From positions 682,001-746,000 of the forward strand of contig NZ_CP051625.1 in assembly GCF_012844345.1 (NCBI RefSeq): DNA of 64,000 bases, read 5' to 3'. Within the stretch, counting starts at the first letter, position 1, and each line of letters begins with the position of its first letter. Shown piece by piece: positions 18,087-27,298 of this stretch. The position numbers were made by a program, and so were the translations under genes. Source of the DNA: Pseudomonas sp. gcc21 (GTDB lineage: Bacteria; Pseudomonadota; Gammaproteobacteria; Pseudomonadales; Pseudomonadaceae). Under the pieces are notes generated by a model, which was not told the DNA's origin, ran no database searches, and worked only from the letters and a program-made list of their open reading frames with translations.

Positions 18087-18692
18087 GTGCGCGAACGCTT
18101 CGTAATCGATGTCGGTGACTTCTCACGCTTCAATCCCGGCCGGCAAGCGCCGGTCTGGTGGGGCATCCTTGGGCTGGTAGTGATCGAGGCCACCGTCCTC
18201 ATGGCATTTGTCGCCACCTATTTTTATCTGCGCCTCATGGCCCCCACCTGGCCACCGGAAGGAGTTGAGCCGCCGCCCCTGTTGCTGCCGTCAATCTCCG
18301 TGGCGCTGTTGCTCGGAAGCTCCATGACCATGCAGTGGGGCAGTAAATGCATCGAAAATGAGCAGTACAACCGATTCGTGATAGCGATGTTTGCGTCGGT
18401 GGGGCTGGCCTGCACTGTGCTGATGCTCCGTTGGCAGCAGTTCCAGGAGTTGGGCATGCGCTGGGACGAACACGTTTACGGCTCGATTGTCTGGACGATT
18501 ACGGGCTTCCATTTTGTGCACCTGATATCGGCTGCGGCCGGCACGCTGGTCGTCGGGATCCTGGGCATCAAGCGTTACTTCAATCCGCAACAGAAGATTG
18601 GCGTGGTGGTCGACACGTTGTATTGGAATTTCGTGAGCCTGGTGTGGATCCCGCTGTATCTGGTCGTTTATTGGGTACCGAGATGGCTGTGA
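18087..18692 (+). CDS. ctaE: Cytochrome c oxidase subunit III
   Basis: 201 residues from a GTG one base after the subunit I stop, with AGGAGA at the right distance. About five hydrophobic helices are seen and the family motifs ATYFYLRL, TGFHFVHL and VDTLYWNFVSLVWI are present. Subunit III of caa3-type enzymes often has five rather than seven helices, which agrees. It supports proton uptake and stability of subunit I. Confidence 0.93.
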   Translation: MRERFVIDVGDFSRFNPGRQAPVWWGILGLVVIEATVLMAFVATYFYLRLMAPTWPPEGVEPPPLLLPSISVALLLGSSMTMQWGSKCIENEQYNRFVIAMFASVGLACTVLMLRWQQFQELGMRWDEHVYGSIVWTITGFHFVHLISAAAGTLVVGILGIKRYFNPQQKIGVVVDTLYWNFVSLVWIPLYLVVYWVPRWL

Positions 18693-18725
18693 CTGGGCGA
18701 TTGGTAATCATGAGCGGAGGCTGTT

Positions 18726-19106
18726 GTGACTGACACGCGTGCCGATGTGAACAGCGGACCTGGTGTTCTCGCGCTGATTGGGGGCTGGGGATTGGCTCTT
18801 GCGGCGTGGGGCCTGCATCTGGCGATCAGCTATAGCATTGTCGAGTGGTACTGCAACCGGGGCGGAAATGTCGCTCCACAGAGCATATCGCTGGTCTTGA
18901 ATATCGTCGCCCTGTGCATGCTGGTCATCGCCGGGGCTGGCCTGTACCTGGCCTGGCGCAATTGGCGTGCGGTCCGCCAGCTGGGGCATGAAGCCAGCAG
19001 TCGCAGCCGCTTCCTGGCCGCGGGCGGTCCGCTTATCAGCGCCTTGATGCTGGGCGTGATTGTCATGCAGAGCATACCCAACCTGGTACTGAGCCCATGC
19101 CAATGA
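18726..19106 (+). CDS. Small membrane protein of the caa3 oxidase operon
   Basis: 126 residues from a GTG with GGAGG 5 bases upstream. Three hydrophobic segments are clear (about residues 12-38, 55-78 and 97-118). I recognise no named family. Proteins of this size and topology commonly sit between subunit III and the CtaG-type factor in such operons. Its end overlaps the next gene, so an accessory role in the oxidase is likely but inferred. Confidence 0.75.
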   Translation: MTDTRADVNSGPGVLALIGGWGLALAAWGLHLAISYSIVEWYCNRGGNVAPQSISLVLNIVALCMLVIAGAGLYLAWRNWRAVRQLGHEASSRSRFLAAGGPLISALMLGVIVMQSIPNLVLSPCQ

Positions 19107-20023
19107 GCCGTTTATGCCTGACGATGATGGTCGCGCTGGTGTCCATGCCGAGCCATGCCCATCTTGTCGGGCCGGCGAGCAGTGAGTTTCATTGGTGGCA
19201 TGTGGACCCGGTTGCGGTGGCACTGCTGCTTGTTATGGGGGTGGCCTATGCAATCGGCATCAGGCGGCAGAGTCGTCGATCGCAGTCTGATGCTGCCGCA
19301 TTCAAGCGCCGCCAGTGGTATTTCTGGGCAGGTTGGCTGACGCTGGGGATCGCCCTGGCTTCACCCCTTGATCCGCTGGGTGAGCAGCTATTTGCCGCGC
19401 ACATGCTGCAGCATGAAGTGATGATGCTGATCACGGCGCCCCTGCTGATATTGAGCCGTCCCGGCGCCGCCATGTTGCGCGGCGTGCCGCGCATGGTTGG
19501 GCTCGGCGCGGGCGCGCTGTTGCGCGGACACGGTCTGCGCTGGTTCTGGGCCTGGCTTGCCACGCCGTTGGTCGCCTGGCTGGTGCATTTTGCGGTGCTA
19601 TGGGGCTGGCATCTGCCTGCGCTGTTTTCTGCGGGCCTGGAAAATACCTGGGTTCATGCGCTGCAGCACCTGAGTTTTTTCTGGGTGGCTCTGCTGTTCT
19701 GGTGGGCGTTGGTACGGGCGCGCCAGAACGGCTCTGCGGTGGGCGTGCTGTATCTGTTCACCACCGCTGTACATGCCAGTGTACTCGGCGCGCTACTGAC
19801 GTTCTCGCCTGAAGTCTGGTATGCGCCTTATCTGCGGACAGCGCCGGCATGGGGTCTGAGTGCGCTGGAAGACCAGCAGCTGGGCGGCTTGATCATGTGG
19901 GTGCCATCCGGGCTGGTGTATGTCGTGGCGGCTTTAATGGAAGTTGCCAGCTATATGCGCAACAGCGCCCGTCGCGCGGAGCAGATCGATAGTGCAAGAG
20001 GAGCCGGTCATGCGCAGCAGTAG
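19097..20023 (+). CDS. ctaG: Cytochrome c oxidase assembly factor, caa3-type CtaG
   Basis: A 308-residue polytopic protein with seven or so hydrophobic helices and the family's histidine-containing motifs HMLQHEVMMLITAPLL, WGWHLPALF, HALQHLSFF and FTTAVHASVLGA. This is the caa3_CtaG family of membrane proteins, different from the Cox11 protein that is also called CtaG. It is needed for copper insertion or stability of caa3 oxidases in Bacillus. A second ATG at 19103 forms an ATGA overlap with the previous stop and may be the true start. Confidence 0.88.
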   Translation: MPMSRLCLTMMVALVSMPSHAHLVGPASSEFHWWHVDPVAVALLLVMGVAYAIGIRRQSRRSQSDAAAFKRRQWYFWAGWLTLGIALASPLDPLGEQLFAAHMLQHEVMMLITAPLLILSRPGAAMLRGVPRMVGLGAGALLRGHGLRWFWAWLATPLVAWLVHFAVLWGWHLPALFSAGLENTWVHALQHLSFFWVALLFWWALVRARQNGSAVGVLYLFTTAVHASVLGALLTFSPEVWYAPYLRTAPAWGLSALEDQQLGGLIMWVPSGLVYVVAALMEVASYMRNSARRAEQIDSARGAGHAQQ

Positions 20024-20429
20024 GGCATTCGCGTCGCCGCTGCGTCGGCTGGTCAAAGGCACGCGCCCTGTGCGATCAGTAATGGTGCTGTTAACGCTCG
20101 CGATGCTGGCGGGCTGCCCGGATTTGCACTGGGGAACCGACGAATCCGAAGCGCAGGCGCAGCACGGCGCTCAGCTGACACGAGAATATGGCTGCGGCAG
20201 TTGCCACCTGATTCCCGGTATAACCGGGGCGGACGGACTGGTCGGGCCAAGCCTCGAATTGATTGGTCGGCGCGCCTATCTCGGTGGGGTAGTGCCTAAC
20301 CAACCGGAGAACATGGTGCGCTGGCTGATGAACCCACAGGGAGCGGACCCGCGTACGGCAATGCCGAACCTCGGCCTGACAGAAGAGGAGGCCAGAGCCA
20401 TTTCCGCTTATCTGGATACACTGAAGTGA
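20010..20429 (+). CDS. c-type cytochrome lipoprotein
   Basis: 139 residues from an ATG with GAGGAG upstream. A signal sequence ends in the lipobox LAGC (about residue 36), followed by one cytochrome c domain with CGSCHLIPGITG and a likely axial Met in AMPNLGL. The domain closely resembles the second domain of the next gene, so both come from a duplication. It is probably a membrane-tethered periplasmic donor to the caa3 oxidase. Its start overlaps the end of ctaG. Confidence 0.87.
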   Translation: MRSSRAFASPLRRLVKGTRPVRSVMVLLTLAMLAGCPDLHWGTDESEAQAQHGAQLTREYGCGSCHLIPGITGADGLVGPSLELIGRRAYLGGVVPNQPENMVRWLMNPQGADPRTAMPNLGLTEEEARAISAYLDTLK

Positions 20430-20439
20430 TTGGAACGAA

Positions 20440-21321
20440 ATGACTATCTCGCGACGCAAGAAGCCGATTGTCTACGTAATGGCTACGTTGTTGGGGCTGA
20501 TGTTGCTTGGCATCGTGGGCGGTTTGTTGTTCGTCTATCTGGGCGTGTACAACGTCTCGGCCCTGAAACAGCACACCCAGCCAGTGTATGCGGTAGTCGA
20601 CAAAGCGCTGCGCGCCTCCATCAGTCAGCGTGCGGAGGAGATCAACGCACCGCCGCTGGAGGGTTTCGATTGGCAAGGCGAGGGCCTGCGGCTGCATCGG
20701 GACAATTGCGTGCAATGCCATGGCGCACCAGGCGTAGCCCCTGACGCATTCGCGCTGGGCATGACGCCGGTGCCGGCAGCCAACGCACGCATGGCACGCG
20801 ACCGCAGTGCCAAGGAGTTGTACTGGGTGATCAATCACGGCATCAAGATGTCCGGGATGCCTCCTTGGAAGTATCGCCTGAGCGAGCAGCAGATGTGGAG
20901 CGTCGTGGCATTCATCAAGCAATCGGCGCATCTGAGCGCTGAGGATTATCAGAAGCTGGTTGCTTCCCTCGGCGCGCCGGAGCCCAGCCCAGGAGCTGCG
21001 GCCTCGCCTGCACGCGCATCAACCGGCGAAACGCCAGAGGAGAAAGGTTCTCTGGCAGTTCAACAATATGGCTGCGTAACCTGCCATGCCATTCCGGGCA
21101 TTACCGGGGCGGTCGCGCATGTCGGACCGCCATTGGGCGGCATCGCCAACCGCGCATTCATTGCCGGGGTGCTACCGAATACGCGGGAAAACATGATCCG
21201 CTGGCTACGTTCACCGCAGGAGGTAGACCCGCTCAGTGCCATGCCCGCTTTGGGTGTGACCGAAGAGGACGCCGAGAACATGGCCAGCTTTCTGGCGACC
21301 CTGAAAAACAGGCGGCCCTGA
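20440..21321 (+). CDS. Membrane-anchored dihaem cytochrome c
   Basis: A 293-residue protein with an N-terminal membrane anchor (about residues 10-37) and two cytochrome c domains. The first, about residues 75-170, has CVQCHGAPG and an axial Met in SGMPPW. The second, about 205-290, has CVTCHAIPGITG and AMPALGV. A proline/alanine-rich linker joins them. It ends the oxidase operon and probably feeds electrons to subunit II. It converges on the racemase gene with only 9 bases between the stops and no visible terminator. Confidence 0.88.
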   Translation: MTISRRKKPIVYVMATLLGLMLLGIVGGLLFVYLGVYNVSALKQHTQPVYAVVDKALRASISQRAEEINAPPLEGFDWQGEGLRLHRDNCVQCHGAPGVAPDAFALGMTPVPAANARMARDRSAKELYWVINHGIKMSGMPPWKYRLSEQQMWSVVAFIKQSAHLSAEDYQKLVASLGAPEPSPGAAASPARASTGETPEEKGSLAVQQYGCVTCHAIPGITGAVAHVGPPLGGIANRAFIAGVLPNTRENMIRWLRSPQEVDPLSAMPALGVTEEDAENMASFLATLKNRRP

Positions 21322-21330
21322 TCAGCGTAC

Positions 21331-22029
21331 CTAACTATCGTGGCCGATAGCGTAAGCGATAGCTTCGTTGACATGAATCTGCGTCGTGTCATACAGCGGC
21401 ACGGTGCTGTGTTGTTGTTGAACCAGCAGGGCAATTTCCGTGCAGCCCAGGATCACGGCCTGGGCACCGTTCGCAGCCAGTTCATCAATCACAGCGAGAT
21501 AGCGGGTTCGCGACTGTTCCGTGACGATGCCCTGGCAGAGTTCAGAGTAGATGATGTCATGTACCAGGGCGCGATCCTGTGCTTCCGGCACCAGCACGTC
21601 TATGCCTTGGGCTTCAAGGCGCTCCCGGTAGAAGGCTTGCTCCATTGTGTAGCGCGTGCCGAGCAGGCCGGCCCGGGTGATGCCGTCAGCTTTGAGTACG
21701 CCAGCCGTCGCATCGGCGAGATGCAGAATGGGAATGCCGATGCGTTGCTGAATCGCTGGCGCCACTTTATGCATGGTGTTGGCGCAGATGAGCAGAAAGT
21801 CCGCACCGGCCGACTGCACCGCCACCGCAGCATCGCCGAGCAAGGCGGCGGCCTGGTCCCAGTTATCCTGCGCTTGCATCTCGGCGAGTTCCGCAAAGTC
21901 GATGCTATGCAGGATAATCTTGGCCGAGTGCAATCCGCCGAGCTGCTGGTTGATTCCCCGATTGAGGGCAGTGTAATAGCTTTGTGTGGATTCCCAGCTC
22001 ATCCCACCGAGCATGCCGATTGTTTTCAT
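21331..22029 (-). CDS. Aspartate/glutamate racemase family protein
   Basis: 232 residues beginning MKTIGMLGGMSWEST, the start typical of cofactor-independent Asp/Glu racemases of the YgeA type. The two catalytic cysteines are visible in ICANTMHKV (about residue 82) and LGCTEIALL (about residue 195), so a two-base racemase mechanism is intact. AAGGAG precedes the ATG. YgeA of E. coli is a broad-specificity amino-acid racemase; the substrate here is not deducible. Confidence 0.88.
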   Translation of the reverse strand: MKTIGMLGGMSWESTQSYYTALNRGINQQLGGLHSAKIILHSIDFAELAEMQAQDNWDQAAALLGDAAVAVQSAGADFLLICANTMHKVAPAIQQRIGIPILHLADATAGVLKADGITRAGLLGTRYTMEQAFYRERLEAQGIDVLVPEAQDRALVHDIIYSELCQGIVTEQSRTRYLAVIDELAANGAQAVILGCTEIALLVQQQHSTVPLYDTTQIHVNEAIAYAIGHDS

Positions 22030-22143
22030 GTAGGCTCCTTTTCATCAACGTCACGTTAGGCTTTTTGTCGAGAAAGACCAGCATAGTTCGGCAGGCGGCG
22101 ATGTGGACTAAATTTGCCAGGCGCTACATGGATCGGACACGAG

Positions 22144-24135
22144 TCAGGGGAGCTCCAGCCCGCCAGCGTCCCGGTGCAACTGGCGCAGCAGATCACCCAG
22201 CTGACTGATGTTGGTTCGGGTTGATTCAAGCTCGGTGACCTGGTCAGGCGTCAATAGCCGTTGGACTCCTTGATCCAGCGATTGGAGCCTGTCCAGCAGC
22301 GCACGCTGCCGCTTGCCGCTGCTGTCTTCCAAGGCCTGCCATTCTTCCGGTTGGGGTAGCCCGTAACCGTCAGGGAGCAATTGCGCAGGCCGGCTCAAAA
22401 AACTGCTCTCTAGCATCGCCTGGCGCATCAGATCCGCCGTCTCGCTGAGATCGTGATCAGCCAGACGGTCAGTGGATAGATAACGTTTTTTCAGCTCGTG
22501 CCTGATTGCCAGAGCCAGGCGATGCAGCGCCGCTTGTTCCAGTAGCAGCAACGCCGCCGCAGTTCGGTGATCTGACTTGGCGAACCAGCGCTGGCGGTCT
22601 CGGGCGGGCCAGTCCAACCAGCCCTCCACTTCGCGTGGCGGTACTTGAAGCCGTTCGCGCACCACCGAATACATCCGCTGATAGCGTTCGCGATAGGAAT
22701 CAAAAAACAGGCCTTTACGCAGTGCCTCGCTGCGGTTTTGCAGCACCGAGGTGTCGGCAAGGCCACGCGCTTCGAGGCTACGTAACAAGCCGATGGGCGT
22801 CATGCTATCGAGGTCGCGCAGCGCTCGATGGTCACTGCCGCTGCGCAACAGCTTCAGGGTCTCGACTGCACAGTTATTGGAAATGAAATAGTAGGTGCCG
22901 TCATAGCTCCAGTGCATTTCCGCGGCGCGCCTGGCCAGGCCAAGCTGCTGGGCTCGATCCAGACGCAGCGGGATAGAGCTCAGGCTGCGCAGCTCCTGTT
23001 TGGTGTACTCGTCCACGACCTGATTGAATGGCAATAGAAACAGTCGCGAAGGGTAGTTGCCGATCAAGCCATCCCAGCTGGAGAGCTGCACGTCATTGAC
23101 GAAAGCTCGAAACGACAGCACCAGATGGTGCTCGAGATCAAGCAGGCAATCAGGCCCGCGTGGCCTGCCTGGCGCGCACATAACCAGACGCAGCATGCTG
23201 TGCCCCCAACGGCTTGCCCAGGCATCGTTTGGTTCGGCGAGCAGGTAATGCACCTGATAAATGCGCTCGGGGTCCAGCCAGCCCAGGGCGGGACTGGAAG
23301 CGTCAAGGCCGGCGTTAATGAACGGAAGTTCGCCGGCACAGTTGGATGGGAAGCGCGGTGCCCAGCTGAAATGACGTGCGAAATACGCATGAAGCGCAGG
23401 GCGACGGCAGCGGTATTGCGGGTCTGTCAGGAAATACTCCAGATTAACGGCTACGAATTCCCGTGGACTGGTCAGCTCGTAATCGTCAGGGGTGCGAGTC
23501 AGCTGGCGGTTTTCCAATTCTCTCTGCCCGCGCTCGCCGACCCGTTCCGGCCAGCCGGCCAGGTCAAGCAGGCGAGGGTCATCACTGAGGGTATATCGCC
23601 GGCTGACCTGACCACGGCATTCTGAAGGTAGCCCGATAGCACTAAGCGTGTCGTGCCGAACCTGGCAACGCCGCAGCAATTGCTGATAGTCGTTCGGCAA
23701 GTACATGCCACGATCGTAAAAGTGCGCGATTTCATGCACAAGGGTGGCGACTAGCTCGCGCTGCAGTGTGCCGTGTGTGCGGCCCGCCGGCAGAACGGCG
23801 TTATCGCCGGCTATCAGTGCTGACAGAAATCGGCGGTTGAGCTGCAACTGGCCGCCCGGGGTGGCGCGTCCGATGACTTCGGTGGGCAGGGTGGTTATCC
23901 ATTCCACCTGTATCGGGCGGCCCAGTTGCTGGACCAGCTGAGGCGGCAGGATATTGCTGGTGTGTTCAAGCAATGTGCGGCTGGCTGCTGCTTCTTCAGC
24001 GGTGAGCGACTTATCAGCCAGCTGCCACTCAAGTGCAGCTTGTGCCGGGCTAGTGGCTAGCAAGAGTGCCAGACCGGCGCAGCGCAGAGCCAAACGGGCG
24101 AGGCGACTGCGCTGCAGCAGTCGGGCGCTACCCAT
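22144..24135 (-). CDS. DUF4105 family protein with N-terminal HExxH region
   Basis: A 663-residue exported protein; the signal peptide ends near SPAQA (about residue 33). The first part carries LVHEIAHFYDRG, an HExxH zinc-peptidase-like signature. The middle part, roughly residues 290-450, fits DUF4105: YLLAEPNDAWASRWGHSMLR, then LSFRAFVNDV, then NNCAVETLKLLRSG with a candidate catalytic Cys. The C-terminal 200 residues are helical and charged. An envelope hydrolase or lipid/peptidoglycan function is possible, but no substrate can be named. It is followed by no operon partner. Confidence 0.75.
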   Translation of the reverse strand: MGSARLLQRSRLARLALRCAGLALLLATSPAQAALEWQLADKSLTAEEAAASRTLLEHTSNILPPQLVQQLGRPIQVEWITTLPTEVIGRATPGGQLQLNRRFLSALIAGDNAVLPAGRTHGTLQRELVATLVHEIAHFYDRGMYLPNDYQQLLRRCQVRHDTLSAIGLPSECRGQVSRRYTLSDDPRLLDLAGWPERVGERGQRELENRQLTRTPDDYELTSPREFVAVNLEYFLTDPQYRCRRPALHAYFARHFSWAPRFPSNCAGELPFINAGLDASSPALGWLDPERIYQVHYLLAEPNDAWASRWGHSMLRLVMCAPGRPRGPDCLLDLEHHLVLSFRAFVNDVQLSSWDGLIGNYPSRLFLLPFNQVVDEYTKQELRSLSSIPLRLDRAQQLGLARRAAEMHWSYDGTYYFISNNCAVETLKLLRSGSDHRALRDLDSMTPIGLLRSLEARGLADTSVLQNRSEALRKGLFFDSYRERYQRMYSVVRERLQVPPREVEGWLDWPARDRQRWFAKSDHRTAAALLLLEQAALHRLALAIRHELKKRYLSTDRLADHDLSETADLMRQAMLESSFLSRPAQLLPDGYGLPQPEEWQALEDSSGKRQRALLDRLQSLDQGVQRLLTPDQVTELESTRTNISQLGDLLRQLHRDAGGLELP

Positions 24136-24160
24136 GCCGATGTGGCAGATCAGGGTTCAT

Positions 24161-24478
24161 TCAAAGTGCCAGGATGGCGGCGGCCAATTGCATATCAGTT
24201 GCTTCGAGTTCGGGCAGTGCGCTGCGAATATGCGTCAGGGCTGCTTCCAGGCGCACCCCGCGGACGTCGCCGTCGCTGCCCACGAAGCTTGCTGCATCTT
24301 CGCGCGCTTCCAGAACCACCTTGTCGTCACCTACCGAGGAGGTGATGTCGCTGGTCGCCTCAACGGTGTTGGCGAGCGATGAGCCGATGGCATCGGTGGT
24401 ACCGATGAAGCTGCTGGCGGTAGCTGCGCCCGACAGGCTGAAAACACCTGCCGCAATAAACATGGTCAGACGATGCAT
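24161..24478 (-). CDS. DUF2388 family exported protein
   Basis: A 105-residue protein with a signal peptide ending around ATAS (residue 22). The conserved stretch KVVLEAREDAASFVGSDGDV, followed by RGVRLEAALTHIR, is that of DUF2388, a small family almost confined to Pseudomonas. Function is unknown. GAGGA lies before the ATG. It is 25 bases upstream of the DUF4105 gene on the same strand, so the two may be co-transcribed. Confidence 0.85.
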   Translation of the reverse strand: MHRLTMFIAAGVFSLSGAATASSFIGTTDAIGSSLANTVEATSDITSSVGDDKVVLEAREDAASFVGSDGDVRGVRLEAALTHIRSALPELEATDMQLAAAILAL

Positions 24479-24836
24479 GGTAATTCCTCGATTGATTAAG
24501 ACGGATCAGGTCTGCGCCTGGTGCGCGTCGCGCTGCTCGCGCACGCTGCCCGTGAATCATACCCGTTTCGTCAAAGCATTCGAAACCTGACAAGCGAGAC
24601 TCAGGCGCATCAATCAAGGGCGGAAGGGCAAATGCACATCACATTCAGATAACTGAAAAGCTGGGCGGCCAGGCCAGCTATGGCCATTTAACGTCAAGCG
24701 TTGACGACGGCCAGGTTGATCGTTGCTAACGACGTCACATTTATGAAAGACAGCTGTGTCTGCAGAGGGCGTATTTTTTATGCTACGCGATATGGATCTG
24801 CATCACGCATGAGGCGCGATGCTGGAAAAGGGCAGA
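24479..24836. other. Divergent intergenic region, DUF2388 / receiver protein
   Basis: About 360 bases between divergent genes. It should carry both promoters. Short palindromic stretches such as ACGTCAAGCGTTGACG (about 24691-24706) are seen. No gene or recognisable regulatory element can be supported. Confidence 0.4.
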
Positions 24837-25520
24837 ATGGACATGGGTTCTAAACGGGTTCTGATAGTCGACGATTCGCGCTCGGCACGCCACGTCTTGA
24901 AACGCCAGCTAAAACAGCACGGACTTATAGTGGATGAGGTCGATTCGGCCGAAGACGCTTTGCAGTATCTTCTGTATCGAAGACCGCACGCTATTTTCAT
25001 GGATCACACCATGCCGGGCATGGATGGTTTCCAGGCTGTGCGCATCATCAAGGGCAACCCTGCCACCGGGATGATCCCGGTCATGATGTACACCTCGAAG
25101 GAAGGCGGCGAAGTGTTTCTCGGCCAAGCCCGGGCGCTTGGCGCTGTAGGGGTGATTCCCAAGGGTATTGAGTCTGCCGATCTGGCTGCCGCGCTGGATT
25201 CGCTGAAATTGCTTGAGCCGGAGGAGGAGCCAGCACCCGTTCAGAAGGCAGCAGTCGAGACGGTTGCTTCGCCCGCGGTGGCGACTGAAACCGGGACATT
25301 GGGACGCGAAGCAGCAGAAGAGGCGATGTTCCGGTTTATGCGGCCGCACCTGGACGCGCACGCGCGTCGGATGCAGTCAATCGTCAAGTCGGAATTCAAA
25401 GCCATGCGCGAGTCGATCAAGCCAGCCAAAAACGCGCCGGTGCTGGAAATGTGGCCCGCAGCCCTTGGCGGAGCAATCGTTGGCGCCATGCTGGCAGCCG
25501 TGATCTTCGCCATTCTGTAG
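24837..25520 (+). CDS. Response-regulator receiver protein with C-terminal membrane helix
   Basis: About 227 residues. Residues 5-125 are a CheY-like receiver domain with the acidic pair in VLIVDDSRSAR, the phosphoacceptor Asp56 in FMDHTMPGMDG, the switch residues in MMYTSKEG and Lys in VIPKG. A Pro/Glu-rich linker, a helical region and a C-terminal hydrophobic helix (LGGAIVGAMLAAVIFAIL) follow, so the receiver is probably held at the inner membrane. No output DNA-binding domain is present. The start at 24837 follows AAAGGG; an upstream ATG at 24819 is possible. It is a paralogue of the gene at 27299. Confidence 0.82.
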   Translation: MDMGSKRVLIVDDSRSARHVLKRQLKQHGLIVDEVDSAEDALQYLLYRRPHAIFMDHTMPGMDGFQAVRIIKGNPATGMIPVMMYTSKEGGEVFLGQARALGAVGVIPKGIESADLAAALDSLKLLEPEEEPAPVQKAAVETVASPAVATETGTLGREAAEEAMFRFMRPHLDAHARRMQSIVKSEFKAMRESIKPAKNAPVLEMWPAALGGAIVGAMLAAVIFAIL

Positions 25521-25522
25521 TC

Positions 25523-25558
25523 TGCTGCCGTTTTCCTGGTGACCAGGAAACGGCAGCA
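25523..25558. terminator. Bidirectional stem-loop between convergent genes
   Basis: TGCTGCCGTTTTCCTGG and CCAGGAAACGGCAGCA pair around a TGA loop, with one bulged T. The 16-bp stem fills the 49-base gap between the receiver gene stop and the DUF1329 stop. It is placed to end transcription from both sides. Confidence 0.75.
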
Positions 25559-25569
25559 CACCTCTGATT

Positions 25570-26907
25570 TCAGTTTCCGCTGCGGCGTAGCGCTTGCGGC
25601 GAAAAGTCCCTCGGGTTCATCTCAACGTCGAAATTGTACATCGGTTCGTTGTTATCCAGCCCGTCAGCGAAGTAGTCACCGGTCTTCAGGTGATACAGCG
25701 TTTCCAGCGTGCTGCTCACCATGGGCACCTCGTAGTAATTGATCGGGTGGCTTTCCTGCAGGCCAATCAGTTCACCATCCTTGTCACGCAGATCTACCGC
25801 AAGAATCTGCCAGCTGTCCTCGTCAATGTAGAAGCGACGGCTCTCGTATGGATGGCGCAGGCCGAATCTCAGCTGAGCGTCAACCACCCATACGCGATGC
25901 AGTTCGTAGCGCAGTAGCTCCGGGTTGAGCGCTTTCGGCTGGATGATTTCGTCGTACGGGATGCCCTGCTGATGCACGGCGTAGCTGTTGTACGGCACCA
26001 GCATTTCGCGCTTGCCGACCAGCGTCCAGTCATAACGATCCGGCGCGCCGTTGTATGAATCCACCACGTCTGCAGTCGCCAGTCCGCTGGTATCAGGCTG
26101 GACCGAGTCGTACGCAAGCGAGGGCAGGCGGCGGACCCGACGATTATCCGGACTGTAACGCCAGGCGCGGCGGGTAGTCAGCACCTGGTCCATCGGGTCC
26201 TGTACCACCAGAGCTGTGCCTGATAGCTTGGCTGGTGCGGTGACCACGTACTTGTAATACAGAAGCGTGTTATCCAGATCTGCTTCGGTCATGCCTTCGC
26301 GGCCGTAGACATAGAAGATCTGCCGGTCGCGCTTGATAAGGTTACTGTTGCCGTTGATCACCACGGCCTGGCTGTTGATGAAGTGATTCTGGTCGCCCTT
26401 GTAATGCAGGATGTGGTTCCAGATGGCTTCCATACCGTCCTGCGGGATAGGGAAGGGAATGCCGGCGGAGGCTCCGCTGATGCCATTGCCGTTGGACATG
26501 AGCTCGGCATTCACGGCGTTTCGGCGTGTGGCATCGTAGATACGCTGGGGAGCCGATGCGCTCCGACGAGTCGGGTAAACACGCAGATAGTACTCAGGAT
26601 TGCGTTCAAGCAGATCAATCATGCCGTCGGGCAGCTGTTCGGCATGTTCCTGAATGTTCGAGCTGTCGACTCGATACAGTTCAGCATCGGTCTTGTAGGG
26701 GTCAAGGTGATGCATGCCAGGCTGGTAGCCAGCGGGTGGTTTGACACTTCCGGTCCATGCCGGAATGGTGCCGGCAGCATTGCCGGCTTGTTCAGCGCCG
26801 AGCGGCGTAAGATCGCGTCCCAGACGCTCTGCCTGTTGAGGATCAACCTTGGCGTGTGCCTGACCGATGAACACAGCCAGCAACGCAATGCCAAACTTCC
26901 TGTACAT
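25570..26907 (-). CDS. DUF1329 family exported protein
   Basis: A 445-residue protein with a short signal peptide (MYRKFGIALLAVFIGQAHA). The conserved opening VDPQQAERLGRDLTPLGAEQ and GTIPAWTG, and the later DRYDWTLVGKREMLVPYN and RRFYIDEDSWQILAVDLRD, are typical of DUF1329. These periplasmic proteins have a LolB-like fold and are often encoded beside DUF1302 outer-membrane proteins and RND transporters in pseudomonads. Those partners are absent here. AAGGAG lies just upstream of the ATG. Confidence 0.88.
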   Translation of the reverse strand: MYRKFGIALLAVFIGQAHAKVDPQQAERLGRDLTPLGAEQAGNAAGTIPAWTGSVKPPAGYQPGMHHLDPYKTDAELYRVDSSNIQEHAEQLPDGMIDLLERNPEYYLRVYPTRRSASAPQRIYDATRRNAVNAELMSNGNGISGASAGIPFPIPQDGMEAIWNHILHYKGDQNHFINSQAVVINGNSNLIKRDRQIFYVYGREGMTEADLDNTLLYYKYVVTAPAKLSGTALVVQDPMDQVLTTRRAWRYSPDNRRVRRLPSLAYDSVQPDTSGLATADVVDSYNGAPDRYDWTLVGKREMLVPYNSYAVHQQGIPYDEIIQPKALNPELLRYELHRVWVVDAQLRFGLRHPYESRRFYIDEDSWQILAVDLRDKDGELIGLQESHPINYYEVPMVSSTLETLYHLKTGDYFADGLDNNEPMYNFDVEMNPRDFSPQALRRSGN

Positions 26908-27298
26908 TAATTTCTCCTTTACGAACGTGGTTTCCGAACCGGAAAGCAGTGTTCGCCTCGACATGAACCGATTTGATGTGCTTCGAACGGATTTTGGATC
27001 GACCGTTTGGGGCGGATTGTATCCGGCAATTGCGGTGGATATTGGCGCGGCTACAAAAACCATACAAAAAGTTTCATTGGCTGTATTGCCAAGCCGTTGG
27101 GTAAAGCGTTTTTGCTATTACCCCATACGGGCGATAGCGCCCTGATAGCGGTCACGATTGTATTGCAGAGTTGCATTTTGGCCGCGCACACCGTCACAGA
27201 TTCGCAACAAGGTATGTGCCTGTAACCGGCGCGTTCCCTATGCTGGCCGAAATAATACGTTATCAGGCAAATGCCTGATGCCAGCTAAAAAAGCGGAT
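26908..27298. other. Divergent intergenic region, DUF1329 / second receiver protein
   Basis: About 390 bases without a convincing gene. A small perfect hairpin GGGCG-ATAG-CGCCC (about 27128-27141) is visible. Promoters for both neighbours should be here, but none stands out. Confidence 0.4.
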
